From assembly GCF_902498825.1 (NCBI RefSeq), contig NZ_LR701459.1, positions 2,276,414 through 2,340,413 of the forward strand: a stretch of DNA of 64,000 nucleotides. The letters run 5' to 3'. This stretch comes from Rhizobium sp. EC-SD404. Its GTDB lineage: Bacteria; Pseudomonadota; Alphaproteobacteria; Rhizobiales; Rhizobiaceae. Below are positions 1-14,845 of the stretch, piece after piece. A model generated the notes under the pieces. That model had not been told where the DNA came from, searched no databases, and saw nothing but the letters and a program-made list of their open reading frames with translations. The translations under genes were made by a program, and so were the position numbers. Within the stretch, counting starts at the first letter, position 1; every line of letters starts with the position of its first letter.

Positions 1-2
1 CC

Positions 3-812
3 CTCTCGGAAATCGGCATCAACATCGCACCGTTGATTGCGTCCGCTGGTGTGCTCGGACTCGCCATCGGTTTCGGTGCGCAGAAGCTCGTTCAGGACAT
101 CATCACCGGTGTCTTCATTCAGCTTGAGAACGCCATCAACGTCGGCGACGTCATCACGGTCGGCGGCACTACGGGCACCGTGGAACGCTTGACGATCCGC
201 TCCGTCAGCCTGCGCGACCTGGAGGCCGGGTACCATATCATCCCGTTCTCCTCGGTCGACATGGTCACCAACTTCGTTCGTGACTACGGCTATCATGTTG
301 CCAATATCGGCATCGCCTACCGCGAGGATGTCGAGGATGCACACCGGGCGATGGAAGAGGCGTTTGCGCTCATCAAGCAAGATCCTGCCATCGCCGCCAA
401 CATCATCGGTGATCTGGAATGGTTCGGCGTGACGCTGCTGGGCGACAGCGCCGTTACGGTGCGTGCCCGCATCAAGACGAAGCCCGGCACGCAGTGGGGT
501 GTCGGCCGCGCCTACAATGCAGCCGTCAAGCGCGTCTTCGACGAACACGACATCGAAATCCCGTTCCCCCATCAGACGCTCTTCTTCGGCGTCGACAAGC
601 ACGGCAAGGCGCCGGCGGCGCACATTCAGGTCGATGGAGCAGCCTCGACAGGGCAGGAAGTACTCGCCGCGGCGGCGCAACCGGCAGAAGAGCGCAACGT
701 CGATCCGGGGAGCGACGCGGCATTGCCTGCGTCAGCCACCTCCGCGCCCGCGAAACGTCGACGCCGTCGGGTTATCCGCGACGACGTCCCTGATGATGAC
801 GAGGAAACTTGA
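3..812 (+). CDS. MscS-family mechanosensitive ion channel (5' end missing)
   Basis: This is the C-terminal 269 codons of a small-conductance mechanosensitive channel, an inner-membrane pore that releases solutes on hypo-osmotic shock. The reading frame is open from base 3, so the gene begins upstream of the window and the TTG at 33 is not its start. The visible part begins in the pore helix (Ala/Gly-rich LGLAIGFGAQKLVQDIITG), followed by the MscS beta domain (GDVITVGGTTGTVERLTIR) and the alpha/beta C-terminal vestibule. A hydrophilic tail of about 60 residues follows, with a KRRRRR cluster and an acidic end (DDDEET). Family assignment is firm. Which MscS subtype it is cannot be told without the N-terminal membrane segments. 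Confidence 0.9.
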   Translation, partial: LSEIGINIAPLIASAGVLGLAIGFGAQKLVQDIITGVFIQLENAINVGDVITVGGTTGTVERLTIRSVSLRDLEAGYHIIPFSSVDMVTNFVRDYGYHVANIGIAYREDVEDAHRAMEEAFALIKQDPAIAANIIGDLEWFGVTLLGDSAVTVRARIKTKPGTQWGVGRAYNAAVKRVFDEHDIEIPFPHQTLFFGVDKHGKAPAAHIQVDGAASTGQEVLAAAAQPAEERNVDPGSDAALPASATSAPAKRRRRRVIRDDVPDDDEET

Positions 813-842
813 AGGTGCGAATGCAGGCAATCGGCTTTGCGG

Positions 843-1082
843 CTAGAAAGCCTTGAAGGTCAGCACCGTGTGGGTGCGCTGCACGCCCTCGATAGTGTGC
901 AGGTTTTCTGCCACGAAGTGCCCGATATCGACGGAATCCTCGACATAGAATTTGACGAGAAGATCGTATTGGCCGCTGACGGAGTAGATCTCGGACGCGA
1001 TCTCACGCGCGGCGATTTCTGCCGCCACCTGATAGGCCTTGCCGAGCTGGCATTGGAACTCAACGAAAAAACAGCGCATCAA
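843..1082 (-). CDS. Stand-alone Lrp/AsnC ligand-binding (RAM) domain protein
   Basis: The 79-residue protein consists only of the alpha-beta RAM domain that binds amino acids and drives oligomerisation in Lrp/AsnC regulators (FVEFQCQLGKAYQVA at the start, SVSGQYDLLVKFYV in the middle, GVQRTHTVLTF at the end). The helix-turn-helix half is absent. Such truncated family members are common in alphaproteobacteria; they may sense ligands or form mixed oligomers with full-length Lrp proteins, but the role here is unknown. Two start codons are adjacent (1082 and 1079). It converges on the MscS gene with about 30 bp between stops, so it is its own transcription unit. Confidence 0.85.
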   Translation of the reverse strand: MMRCFFVEFQCQLGKAYQVAAEIAAREIASEIYSVSGQYDLLVKFYVEDSVDIGHFVAENLHTIEGVQRTHTVLTFKAF

Positions 1083-1225
1083 AGGTCTCCGCTCGATCGA
1101 TCCACACGATGAGGCCTAGCCGGTTTGGGGCGCTATTAGAAGCGCCCATTGCGATCGCCCCGGTCGATCATGACAAGACGGAGCGAAGCGGCTAGGGTCC
1201 GGCATCCGCAACGGGAAAGGCTGAA

Positions 1226-1792
1226 ATGGGCATGACTGGCATCGTTATCGGGGTGATCGTCGTCGCGCTCATCCTCTACGGCATCGTCGTCTATAACGGG
1301 CTGGTTCGGGCAAGACAGCTCGTCCAGGAGGCGTGGAGCGGCATCGACGTTCAGTTGAAGCGCCGCGCTGACCTCATACCCAACCTGGTCGAAACGGTAC
1401 GTGGTTACACCGATCACGAAGCCAACACGTTGCGCGAAGTCACAGAAATGAGGGCGCGCGCGCAAGCGGTCCCGGCCGATGACGTCAAGGGCAGGGCGGC
1501 TGCCGAAGGATTGCTGAGCCAGGCGCTTGGCCGCCTGATTGCCGTTGCCGAATCCTATCCCGACCTCAAGGCGAGCGCGAATTTCAGCCAGTTGCAGACC
1601 TCGCTCGAAACGCTTGAAGGCGAAATCCAAATGTCCCGTCGTTATTATAACGGTGCCGCGCGCGACCTGAACATCAAGGTCGAGAGCGTGCCGTCAAACA
1701 TCGTGGCGAACATGTTCGGCTTCCAGAAAGCAGAGTATTTCGAAATCGACGATCCAGCCGACCGGATCGTTCCCAAGGTCGCCTTTTCCTGA
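1226..1792 (+). CDS. LemA family protein
   Basis: A 188-residue LemA-family protein with one N-terminal membrane anchor (about residues 4-25) and a long alpha-helical domain containing the family signature NGLVRARQLVQEAWSGIDVQLKRRADLIPNLVETV. LemA proteins are envelope-associated; their molecular function is not established. The ATG at 1226 is preceded by a purine-rich stretch (GGAAAGG, 1214-1220) at good spacing. The next gene, a DUF2207 protein, starts 24 bp after the stop, and LemA/DUF2207 pairs are a common arrangement, so the two are probably co-transcribed. Confidence 0.92.
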   Translation: MGMTGIVIGVIVVALILYGIVVYNGLVRARQLVQEAWSGIDVQLKRRADLIPNLVETVRGYTDHEANTLREVTEMRARAQAVPADDVKGRAAAEGLLSQALGRLIAVAESYPDLKASANFSQLQTSLETLEGEIQMSRRYYNGAARDLNIKVESVPSNIVANMFGFQKAEYFEIDDPADRIVPKVAFS

Positions 1793-1816
1793 ATTAGCCA
1801 GCGAGCCGTCGAAAGC

Positions 1817-3766
1817 ATGACTGCCAAGCCCTGCCATCTGTATCGGCTGGTTGCCGTATTTTGTGCGGCTCTCACATTGGCGATGATGCCGATCGCCGCG
1901 AGCGCTCGCGAGGAAATCCTCGCATTCGACTCTCAGATCGACGTGTCAGCGGATGGTGTTTTGTCCGTTGTCGAGACGATCCGGGTGCGCGCTGAAGGCG
2001 ACCGGATTCGGCGGGGCATCTACCGGGATTTTCCTCTGCGCATGGAGGACGCCTCCGGCAGGCTTCGTGACGTCGGCTTCGATGTCCTGAGCGTCTCGCG
2101 CGACGGCGCCAACGAGCCCTATCGAGTGGAAGAAAGCAGCGGCATCGCACGGTTGTACATCGGGGATGCGGACACCATCGTGTCCCCAGGCCTCCACACC
2201 TATGAGATTCGCTACGAGACCGACCGCCAGATCCGCTATTTCGACGCGCACGACGAGGTCTATTGGAACGTCACCGGCAATGGCTGGCTCTTTCCGATCC
2301 TGTCCGCATCGGCTGAGGTTAATTTGCCAAGCGGCGCTACCATTGAGGATCTCGCAGTCTTCACCGGTCTCTACGGTGAGACGGGAGGTGCCGCGACGTC
2401 AGAACAGCTCGCCGATAACCGGGCGGTCTTCGCCACGACGGAGGTTCTTCAGCCGCAAGAAGGCCTGACAATCGCGGTTAAGATTTCCAAGGGTGAGATC
2501 GCTGCGCCGAGCAGCGCTCAGGAACGCGCCTGGTTCTGGCGTGACAACGCGGGCAGCATTCTGGCCGTCGTCTTTCTCGTTCTGATCGGCCTTTATTATA
2601 TGTGGGCGTGGAACCGCGTCGGTCGCGATCCGCCGGACGGCGTCGTCGTGCCGCGATGGGATCCGCCGGAGAATGCCTCTCCGGCCATGGTGAATTACAT
2701 TGCCAACCGTGGGCTCTCCGGCGGCGGATTCACTGCCATTGCCGCGGCCTTGCTGAACCTCGCGGTCAAAGGCTTCGTTACACTGCGCGATCTCGACGGC
2801 GACATGATCGTCACCCGCACGGAACAGCGCGATGATGGCAAGCTGCCCGTGGGCGAGAGGGCCGTGCTTGTCGGCCTGGGCGAACCTGGGAGCTTCCTGG
2901 CCATGAACCGCGCCAATGGCCCAGCCGTGCAAAGCCTGTCTCGCAAATTCGTGAGCGCAATCGAAAGCGAACACCGCGGCAAGTTCTACCGCCATAATTG
3001 GGCTTATGTGGCCGGCGGCATTGCGCTGACTGTGCTCGGTCTTTTTATGATCATCCTGTTCGGCGGCATGGATCAGGCGGCCGTCATCGCTCTGGTGATG
3101 GCGGCGATACCTGGCATCATCCTTGCCGGCGTGATGGTGCGCATGGGCAAGACGTTCCGTTCGGCCCGCAGTCTCGCGCAACGCATCCTGTCCATCATCG
3201 TCCTCGGCTTCATCGCATCGACGGCGCTGACGATCGGAAGTGGTCTGATCGGGGCGCTCTTCTTCACGGAATTCAACGGCTTTCTCGTCGGCGCGATGGT
3301 CGCGATCTTCCTCTTGAACGGTGTGTTCTTTTTTCTGATGGGCGCCCCGACAGCCATCGGAGCGCGCATGCAAGATGGCATCGCCGGTCTGAAACAATAT
3401 CTGACGGTTGCCGAAGCGGATCGCATGAACATGCAGGGCGCGCCCACCATGTCGCCGCGCCATTTCGAAACGCTCTTGCCTTATGCTGTCGCGCTCGGTG
3501 TGGAAAAGCCCTGGAGCCAGGCCTTCGAGCGCTGGCTGGCCACGGCTGCCGGAGCTGCGATGGCGAGCCAAGCGGTGCCTTACTGGTTCTCCGGAAGGGA
3601 TTTCTCGCCCGGTTCTTTCGCTGACAGCATCGGCGATGTCGGCCATGACATCTCGCGCAGTCTCTCGGCGGCAATACCGCCTGCCAAATCGTCGTCGTCA
3701 GGATTTTCCGGTGGCGGCGGCTTCTCCGGTGGTGGCGGCGGCGGCGGCGGCGGTGGGGGCTGGTAG
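1817..3766 (+). CDS. DUF2207 domain membrane protein with poly-glycine tail
   Basis: A 649-residue membrane protein. Residues 1-30 form a signal peptide ending ASAREE. A periplasmic DUF2207 domain follows (VETIRVRAEGDRIRRGIYRDFP is the family hallmark region), then a transmembrane segment near residues 240-262, a cytoplasmic region, and further hydrophobic segments around residues 395-510. The last 40 residues are Ser/Gly-rich, ending in an almost pure glycine run closed by Trp, a tail often seen in this family. Biochemical function is unknown. It follows the LemA gene by 24 bp, suggesting an envelope-associated pair. Confidence 0.88.
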   Translation: MTAKPCHLYRLVAVFCAALTLAMMPIAASAREEILAFDSQIDVSADGVLSVVETIRVRAEGDRIRRGIYRDFPLRMEDASGRLRDVGFDVLSVSRDGANEPYRVEESSGIARLYIGDADTIVSPGLHTYEIRYETDRQIRYFDAHDEVYWNVTGNGWLFPILSASAEVNLPSGATIEDLAVFTGLYGETGGAATSEQLADNRAVFATTEVLQPQEGLTIAVKISKGEIAAPSSAQERAWFWRDNAGSILAVVFLVLIGLYYMWAWNRVGRDPPDGVVVPRWDPPENASPAMVNYIANRGLSGGGFTAIAAALLNLAVKGFVTLRDLDGDMIVTRTEQRDDGKLPVGERAVLVGLGEPGSFLAMNRANGPAVQSLSRKFVSAIESEHRGKFYRHNWAYVAGGIALTVLGLFMIILFGGMDQAAVIALVMAAIPGIILAGVMVRMGKTFRSARSLAQRILSIIVLGFIASTALTIGSGLIGALFFTEFNGFLVGAMVAIFLLNGVFFFLMGAPTAIGARMQDGIAGLKQYLTVAEADRMNMQGAPTMSPRHFETLLPYAVALGVEKPWSQAFERWLATAAGAAMASQAVPYWFSGRDFSPGSFADSIGDVGHDISRSLSAAIPPAKSSSSGFSGGGGFSGGGGGGGGGGGW

Positions 3767-3865
3767 AAGCCTGTGGATGGTCGACCTCTGCGTTGACTTG
3801 ACCGGGCTGCCGGGTTTGTCTCCGCACGCGTGATTTGCCCGCCGGATTGATCCAGAGGTTCCAGA

Positions 3866-5653
<1,788 letters not shown>

Positions 5654-5677
5654 ACCTATCCGCGACAGACCAGCCGA

Positions 5678-5959
5678 TCAGGTGACGACGGCGACGATCG
5701 ACAGGGCGATGAGCACGATCGAGCAGAAGAGCAACGAACCGAAAATCCGGGGACGGTCGAAGACCACGGCAAACGACGATCCCCAGACGACAACTGCTGC
5801 GCCTAGCGCGTACATGAAGGCGGGCTTGTCCGCCGTGGCGACTCCAAACGCCATCAATCCGCAGATGATGATCGCGCCGAAGATCACCATGATGGCGAAG
5901 CCAAGCTGCTCGAAGTGATCCATCCGGCTCGTCCGTTCCGTCCAATACGCTAAATTCAC
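5678..5959 (-). CDS. Small hypothetical membrane protein (three hydrophobic segments)
   Basis: Up to 93 residues with three predicted transmembrane segments (about 18-38, 47-65 and 72-92). No family recognised with certainty. The long form starts at 5959. An internal ATG at 5923, 12 codons in, has a better upstream purine element (GGACGAG) and would give an 81-residue protein, so the shorter start is the more likely one. It converges on recQ. Nothing nearby indicates its job. Confidence 0.6.
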   Translation of the reverse strand: MNLAYWTERTSRMDHFEQLGFAIMVIFGAIIICGLMAFGVATADKPAFMYALGAAVVVWGSSFAVVFDRPRIFGSLLFCSIVLIALSIVAVVT

Positions 5960-6124
5960 CAGAACATCGCTCTGGGCAATCGGAGGTCTTCGCTACGCTC
6001 GCACTCTGAGTGTTGCGCTTGAATCAGCCTCCGGACCGTGCGGCGCCATCATATCCATCCGCATTCTAGACGCTAGAGTGCAAACGTTTTTTTCCATATG
6101 CGCAGGCTGACTCCAGAAAGAAAA
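5960..6124. other. Intergenic region without recognised gene
   Basis: Between the small membrane protein and the glnA terminator I see no convincing gene. It would have to hold the promoter of the minus-strand membrane protein, but no strong sigma-70 boxes were identified. Confidence 0.4.
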
Positions 6125-6146
6125 CCCCCGCGGCACGCCGCGGGGG
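6125..6146 (-). terminator. Rho-independent terminator of glnBA
   Basis: A very GC-rich inverted repeat (arms CCCCCGCGGC and GCCGCGGGGG). On the minus strand it is followed directly by a T-rich stretch (TTTTCTTTC). It lies about 40 bp past the glnA stop, as expected for an intrinsic terminator. Confidence 0.9.
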
Positions 6147-6187
6147 TCGAAGGTCACCAGTCGCCCGGATCGACCGGGCAGGTCGGT

Positions 6188-7594
6188 TTAGACCGAGTAG
6201 TACATGTCGAATTCGACCGGGTGTGGCGTCATTTCGAAACGCATCACTTCGGCCATCTTCAGGTCGATGAAGGCATCGATCTGGTCGTCGTCGAACACGC
6301 CACCGGCCGTCAGGAACTTGCGGTCGCGGTCGAGGCTCTGAAGAGCTTCACGCAAGCTACCGCAGACGGTCGGAATCTTCTTCAGCTCCTTCGGCGGCAG
6401 GTCGTAAAGGTCCTTGTCCATGGCCTTGCCCGGATGGATCTTGTTCTTGATGCCGTCGAGGCCAGCCATCAGCATGGCAGCAAAGGCGAGGTAGGGGTTC
6501 GCCGTCGGATCCGGGAAGCGGACTTCGACGCGCTTCGACTTCGGCGAAGAGCCGAAGGGAATGCGGCACGATGCCGAGCGGTTGCGGGCCGAGTAGGCGA
6601 GCAGAACGGGTGCTTCATAGCCCGGGACCAGACGCTTGTAGGAGTTGGTCGACGGGTTGGTGAAGGCGTTCAGCGCCTTGGCGTGCTTGATGATGCCGCC
6701 GATGTAGTAGAGGCAGTTCTCCGAAAGGCCGGCATATTCATCGCCTGCGAAAGTCGGCTTGCCGTCTTTCCAGATCGACTGGTGAACGTGCATGCCCGAG
6801 CCGTTGTCGCCATAGATCGGCTTTGGCATGAAGGTCGCCGTCTTGCCGTAGGCGTTCGCGACCTGATGGATCACGTACTTGTAGATCTGCATCTTGTCGG
6901 CGTTGCGGGTCAGGGTATCGAACATGATGCCGAGTTCGTGCTGGGCAGCAGCCACCTCGTGGTGGTGCTTTTCGACCTTCACGCCCATCTCGGCCATGAC
7001 CGTCAGCATTTCAGAACGCATGTCCTGGCAGCTGTCGATCGGGGGAACCGGGAAGTAGCCGCCCTTGACGCGCGGACGGTGGCCGAGGTTGCCCGTGTCG
7101 TAGTCGGAATCGTCGTTCGACGGCAGTTCGGTCGAGTCGAGCTTGAAGCCCGTGTTGTACGGGTCGGCCTTGTACTTGACGTCGTCGAAGACGAAGAACT
7201 CGGCTTCCGGACCGACGTAGCAGGTGTCGCCGATGCCGGATGCCTTCATGTAGGCTTCGGCTTTCTTGGCGGTGCTGCGCGGGTCGCGGTTATAGGACTC
7301 GCCCGTGACCGGATCGAGAATGTCGCAGATGATGACCATCGTGGACTGGGCGAAGAACGGATCGACGTGAGCCGTTTCCGTGTCCGGCATCAGCACCATG
7401 TCGGACTCGTTGATGGCCTTCCAGCCACCGATCGAAGAGCCGTCGAACATCACGCCATCGGCGAACATGTCGTCGTCGACCATCGACGAATCCATCGTGA
7501 CGTGCTGCAGCTTACCCTTGGGGTCGGTAAAGCGCAGGTCGACGAATTTGACGTCGTTGTCCTTGATCTGTTTCAAGATGTCCTTGGCACTCAT
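6188..7594 (-). CDS. glnA: Type I glutamine synthetase
   Basis: GlnA makes glutamine from glutamate, ammonium and ATP, the central step of ammonium assimilation. The 468-residue length matches GSI-beta enzymes. Visible signatures are the N-terminal beta-grasp ([12 protein letters not shown]), [11 protein letters not shown], the catalytic/metal region with PEAEFFVFD, the ATP loop [16 protein letters not shown], the glutamate flap [10 protein letters not shown], and the adenylylation Tyr in KDLYDLPP, so the enzyme should be controlled by GlnE. The frame is open to a TTG at 7600, but ATG 7594 has an AGGGAA ribosome site at good spacing. It lies 66 bp downstream of glnB and shares its promoter. 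Confidence 0.98.
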   Translation of the reverse strand: MSAKDILKQIKDNDVKFVDLRFTDPKGKLQHVTMDSSMVDDDMFADGVMFDGSSIGGWKAINESDMVLMPDTETAHVDPFFAQSTMVIICDILDPVTGESYNRDPRSTAKKAEAYMKASGIGDTCYVGPEAEFFVFDDVKYKADPYNTGFKLDSTELPSNDDSDYDTGNLGHRPRVKGGYFPVPPIDSCQDMRSEMLTVMAEMGVKVEKHHHEVAAAQHELGIMFDTLTRNADKMQIYKYVIHQVANAYGKTATFMPKPIYGDNGSGMHVHQSIWKDGKPTFAGDEYAGLSENCLYYIGGIIKHAKALNAFTNPSTNSYKRLVPGYEAPVLLAYSARNRSASCRIPFGSSPKSKRVEVRFPDPTANPYLAFAAMLMAGLDGIKNKIHPGKAMDKDLYDLPPKELKKIPTVCGSLREALQSLDRDRKFLTAGGVFDDDQIDAFIDLKMAEVMRFEMTPHPVEFDMYYSV

Positions 7595-7660
7595 CAGCAA
7601 TTTTCCCTGTTTGAGATATTAAGAAAACGATGGCACGCAGAAGTCGGCGCGCCGGGCAAC

Positions 7661-8309
<649 letters not shown>

Positions 8310-9118
8310 CTAAGCATCACCTGCCAACCGAAGATAAGCCTTCGGTGCTGCGCCTAAAATGCGCTTGAACATCGTAGTGAAAGCCGGAACGCTGTCGTAG
8401 CCGAGATCGAGCGCTACCGTTGTAACGGTCTCGCCTTCGCTGAGGCGCGGCAGCGCGGTGACGATACACGCTTGCTGTCGCCAGGCGGCAAGCGACAAGC
8501 CTGTTTCACGCCGAAAAATGCGTGTGAAGGTTCTCCGACTCATGCCCGCGTCAGCGGCCCAACGATTGGTGTCTGCATGCGGTGTTGGGCGAGCCAAAAA
8601 TCCTGACACAACGCCGCCAGCCGGGGATGGGCAGGGAAGGGCACGCCAAGCGGCCGTTCCGCCAGCTGCGGTATCTCATGCAGCAGGCATTGCATGATGA
8701 GCCGAGAACGCTCGTCCGTCGGTGCCACAGAACCAATCGCCTCCGCTTCGGCAATCAGGCTGCGCATCAAAGGCGTCAATCCGGCGACATGAAGGTGGCG
8801 GGGCAGATCGGGCAGAACGCCAGGGCGCACATACACCGAATACATCCGGACGTCGCCGATGGCATCGACGGCATGTGTCGTTTCCGCTGGGATCCAGAGT
8901 GCATGCTCGGGAGGGACGAGCCAGCGACCCATGCGTGTGGTCACGGTGACGACGCCGGTCAACGCGTGCAGCAGTTGCGAGCGCGTATGGTGGTGGTCGG
9001 GAATATGGTCGCCATCCTGGTAGCGCGTCGCCACGGCGACGATCGGATCGTCGGCTGCATCCAACAGCCGCTCGCGATCAGCCAGATAGGCCACCAATGT
9101 CGTCTTGGAGTTTTCCAT
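8310..9118 (-). pseudogene. AraC-family regulator (cupin + HTH) split by a one-base frameshift
   Basis: Two overlapping frames together make one AraC-type regulator of the expected length (about 269 residues). The N-terminal frame, starting at ATG 9118 (MENSKTTLVAYL), holds a cupin sensor domain (GDHIPDHHHTRSQLLHALTG) and stops at 8540. The C-terminal frame supplies the double helix-turn-helix (MSRRTFTRIFRRETG and VALDLGYDSVPAFTTMFKR). The join falls at a run of five A on the plus strand (8596-8600): a sixth would restore CQDFLARPTPHADTN. This is either a real inactivating deletion or a homopolymer error. It diverges from the MFS exporter gene with a 101-bp gap and was presumably its regulator. 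Confidence 0.8.
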
Positions 9119-9219
9119 GTGATTGGCCCGATCCCGTAAGAAATCGACCAGACCACGTAAGCGGGACGTGCACAACGGGATTATGGAATGCTGATGGCCC
9201 ATCCCGGAGAGGAAATTGC

Positions 9220-10437
9220 GTGACCATCAGTGAAGCCCAGACAGAACGGCCGGCAGCCGAGAGTGCGGCGATGGCTGTCGTCTTCGCGCTCAGCGCCTGT
9301 CATTTCCTCAATGATCTGATGCAGTCGATGCTGGCCGCAATCTACCCGATGCTGAAAGACAATTACGGATTGTCCTTCGGACAGATCGGCCTGTTGACTC
9401 TGACATTTCAGGTCACGGCGTCGCTCCTGCAGCCGCTGATCGGCGCCTATGCCGACAAGCGACCGCTGACTTATTCCCTACCGGTCGGAATGGCTTTTAC
9501 GTTCATCGGCCTGATCATGCTCGCCTATGCCGGCCATTTCGGCCTCCTGCTCCTGGCGGCAGGCGCAATCGGCCTTGGCTCCGCCGTCTTCCATCCAGAG
9601 TCCTCGCGGGTAGCCCGGCTGGCCTCGGGCGGGCGGCATGGTACGGCCCAATCGATCTTTCAGGTCGGGGGCAACCTTGGCTCGGCGGCAGGTCCGCTGC
9701 TTGCCGCCTTCATCGTCCTGCCGGCCGGCCAAACGAGCGTAGCCTGGTTTTCTGTTGCAGCGCTGCTCGGCATCACAGCTCTCACATGGGTCAGCCGCTG
9801 GTACGGTCGGTACCGAGCTCGCGCCGCCAGCCGTGCGGTTCGCGAGCCGGTCGACCACTGTCTCACGAAGCGGCGGGTCATCATTGCCTTGACGTTCCTC
9901 GCGCTGCTCGTCTTCAGCAAGTACATCTATATGGCCAGCATCACGAGCTACTACATCTTCTACCTCACCGATCGCTTCGCGATGTCGGTGCAGCAGGCGC
10001 AGATCTACTTATTCCTGTTTCTCGGCGCGGTCGCATTCGGCACGCTGATCGGAGGTCCGATCGGCGATCGCATCGGCCGGCGCTCCGTCATCTGGTGCTC
10101 GATCCTTGGAGTCCTGCCGTTCACCTTGGCGCTGCCCTATGCCGATCTTTACTGGACCGCGATACTGTCGGTGATCATCGGAGTTGTGCTGGCCTCGGCG
10201 TTCCCCGCGATCGTGGTGTTCGCGCAGGAACTCGTCCCGACGCGCGTCGGCATGGTGGCCGGGCTCTTCTTTGGTTTTGCCTTCGGCATGAGCGGAATAT
10301 CGGCGGCGGTACTAGGGCAGATCGCCGATGCGCGCGGCATCGCTTATGTCTATACGATCTGCTCGTTCCTGCCGTTGCTCGGATTGCTCACCGTGTTCCT
10401 GCCCGATACGCGCCGCCGTTCGGCGGCCGCCGGATAG
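9220..10437 (+). CDS. MFS transporter, fosmidomycin-resistance (Fsr) type
   Basis: A 405-residue inner-membrane exporter with 12 predicted segments. The family signatures are ALSACHFLNDLMQSMLAAIYPMLK at the first helix and the motif GGPIGDRIGRRSVIW between helices 8 and 9. It resembles the Fsr subgroup of drug/proton antiporters; the real substrate is unknown. The frame is open from 9097, but GTG 9220 has a strong GGAGAGGAA ribosome site (9207-9215), and earlier starts would run into the divergent regulator. The neighbouring AraC-type gene is frameshifted, so control of this exporter may be altered. Confidence 0.88.
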   Translation: MTISEAQTERPAAESAAMAVVFALSACHFLNDLMQSMLAAIYPMLKDNYGLSFGQIGLLTLTFQVTASLLQPLIGAYADKRPLTYSLPVGMAFTFIGLIMLAYAGHFGLLLLAAGAIGLGSAVFHPESSRVARLASGGRHGTAQSIFQVGGNLGSAAGPLLAAFIVLPAGQTSVAWFSVAALLGITALTWVSRWYGRYRARAASRAVREPVDHCLTKRRVIIALTFLALLVFSKYIYMASITSYYIFYLTDRFAMSVQQAQIYLFLFLGAVAFGTLIGGPIGDRIGRRSVIWCSILGVLPFTLALPYADLYWTAILSVIIGVVLASAFPAIVVFAQELVPTRVGMVAGLFFGFAFGMSGISAAVLGQIADARGIAYVYTICSFLPLLGLLTVFLPDTRRRSAAAG

Positions 10438-10440
10438 GAT

Positions 10441-11244
10441 TCAGCTGGTCCTCTCGGCCAGTGCAATCGCACCTTGAGGCGCGCGCAGCTTGCCTTCGTG
10501 AATGATGTAGACAAAGACGTCGCGAGGCTGGTGATCGGGCACGAAATCCGGGTCGGCCAGTGGCAGGTCGTCAGGCCGCTTTCCCTGCGTCCAGAGCCGG
10601 GCTCGCTTCGCCCATGCATCCAGCTCATCGGCAGGATAGGCGGTCTCGACATCGTCGCTGCCGCGCTGCAGTCGGGCATAAACGAAGTCCGCCGTTACAT
10701 CGGCGATTTCGGGATAGTCGTGATGGTGCGCGTAGCAGATGGCGACCGCGTGCTTGCGTGCCAGAGCGACGAAGGCGGCATCGATGAAGCTCGCGTGGCG
10801 CACCTCCAGCACATGCCGAAATTTCACGCTGCCATCCTTTTTCGGTAGCAACTGAAGAAAGGCCTCGAATTCATCGGGCTCGAACTTCTTGGTGGGAGCG
10901 AACTGCCACACGATTGGCCCCAGCCGGTCACCCAATTCGACCACGCCCGTGTCGAAGAACTTCCGCATCGAGTCGCCCGCCTCGGCGAGAACCTTCTTGT
11001 TGGTGACGAAGCGGTTGCCCTTCACCGAGAAAACAAAACCTTCCGGCGTGTCGGCTGCCCATTTGGCGAATGTCTCGGGCGTCTGCCCTCGATAGTAGGT
11101 GCCGTTGATTTCGATAGTCCGCAATTCCCGTGAGGCGAAATGCAACTGCTGTTTCTTGGGCAACTTGTCCGGATAGAAAGTGCCTTCCCAAGGCGCAAAG
11201 GTCCATCCGCCGATGCCGCATCGAATGGTTCCAGCGTCTGCCAT
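10441..11244 (-). CDS. DUF72 domain protein (YecE-like)
   Basis: A 267-residue DUF72 protein with a TIM-barrel-like fold and no established biochemical function. Hallmarks are the N-terminal GTIRCGIGGWTFAPWEGTFYP, the EINGTYYRGQTPETFAKWA block and VLEVRHASF. It ends 3 bp from the stop of the convergent MFS gene and begins 9 bp after the stop of the GST gene, so DUF72 and GST are probably co-transcribed. Confidence 0.93.
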   Translation of the reverse strand: MADAGTIRCGIGGWTFAPWEGTFYPDKLPKKQQLHFASRELRTIEINGTYYRGQTPETFAKWAADTPEGFVFSVKGNRFVTNKKVLAEAGDSMRKFFDTGVVELGDRLGPIVWQFAPTKKFEPDEFEAFLQLLPKKDGSVKFRHVLEVRHASFIDAAFVALARKHAVAICYAHHHDYPEIADVTADFVYARLQRGSDDVETAYPADELDAWAKRARLWTQGKRPDDLPLADPDFVPDHQPRDVFVYIIHEGKLRAPQGAIALAERTS

Positions 11245-11253
11245 GGGGCGCTC

Positions 11254-11892
11254 CTAAGCCGGTGGGATGAAGGGTTGGTAGATCGACTGAAACACGGGCA
11301 TGGCCCGCAGCAGATCGGCGTGCTCGCGCAATGCGGGGTATTGCTCCAGATCGAAAAGCTTCGGATGAGCGGCGATCAGGTGGTCGAGCATCGCACCGAT
11401 GGCGATATCCGCATGACCGATGCGCTCGCCGCTCCAGAACGCCGTGGCCCGGCGGGAACCTTCCAGTTCGAGGGTAGCAAGCGCAGCCCCGATCTGCCGT
11501 TTGCAGCGCTCGATCCATTGGGTGGATGGGTGATCGTGCAAGACGTTTTCGTAAAAGAGGCTGACGGCCTTGTCCGAAATGCCGGTAGCCAGCGATACCG
11601 ACTTCATGGCGCGGCGGCGCGCTGGCTCATCCGTCGGCAACATTGTTGAGCCGGAAGTCACGAGGCCATCCACATGGTCGATGATGCCGTGACTGTCGAG
11701 CAGGATGTCGCCATCGTCGGCGACGAGCACCGGAACGCGAAGCAGGGGGCTATAGGCCTGAAGCCGGTCCGCATCGCCGAAGGTCGACCACGGCCAGTGC
11801 TCGAAAGGCAGATCGTAGAGCGTCAACGCGATGCCGACGCGGCGCACGAAAGGAGAATCATACTGACCGATCAGGATCATATCCGTCTCCAT
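11254..11892 (-). CDS. Glutathione S-transferase family protein
   Basis: A 212-residue GST-like protein. The thioredoxin-fold N-domain has ILIGQYDSPFVRRVGIAL and the cis-Pro region LRVPVLVADDG followed by LLDSHGIIDHVD; the C-terminal domain is all-helical, including GERIGHADIAIGAML. Probable role is glutathione conjugation or reduction of an unidentified electrophile. ATG 11892 and ATG 11880 are both possible starts; the second leaves the fold complete. It precedes the DUF72 gene on the same strand by 9 bp. Confidence 0.9.
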   Translation of the reverse strand: METDMILIGQYDSPFVRRVGIALTLYDLPFEHWPWSTFGDADRLQAYSPLLRVPVLVADDGDILLDSHGIIDHVDGLVTSGSTMLPTDEPARRRAMKSVSLATGISDKAVSLFYENVLHDHPSTQWIERCKRQIGAALATLELEGSRRATAFWSGERIGHADIAIGAMLDHLIAAHPKLFDLEQYPALREHADLLRAMPVFQSIYQPFIPPA

Positions 11893-11923
11893 GATACCGT
11901 TGACGCTGTGGTAGCGGAAAAGC

Positions 11924-14845
<2,922 letters not shown>

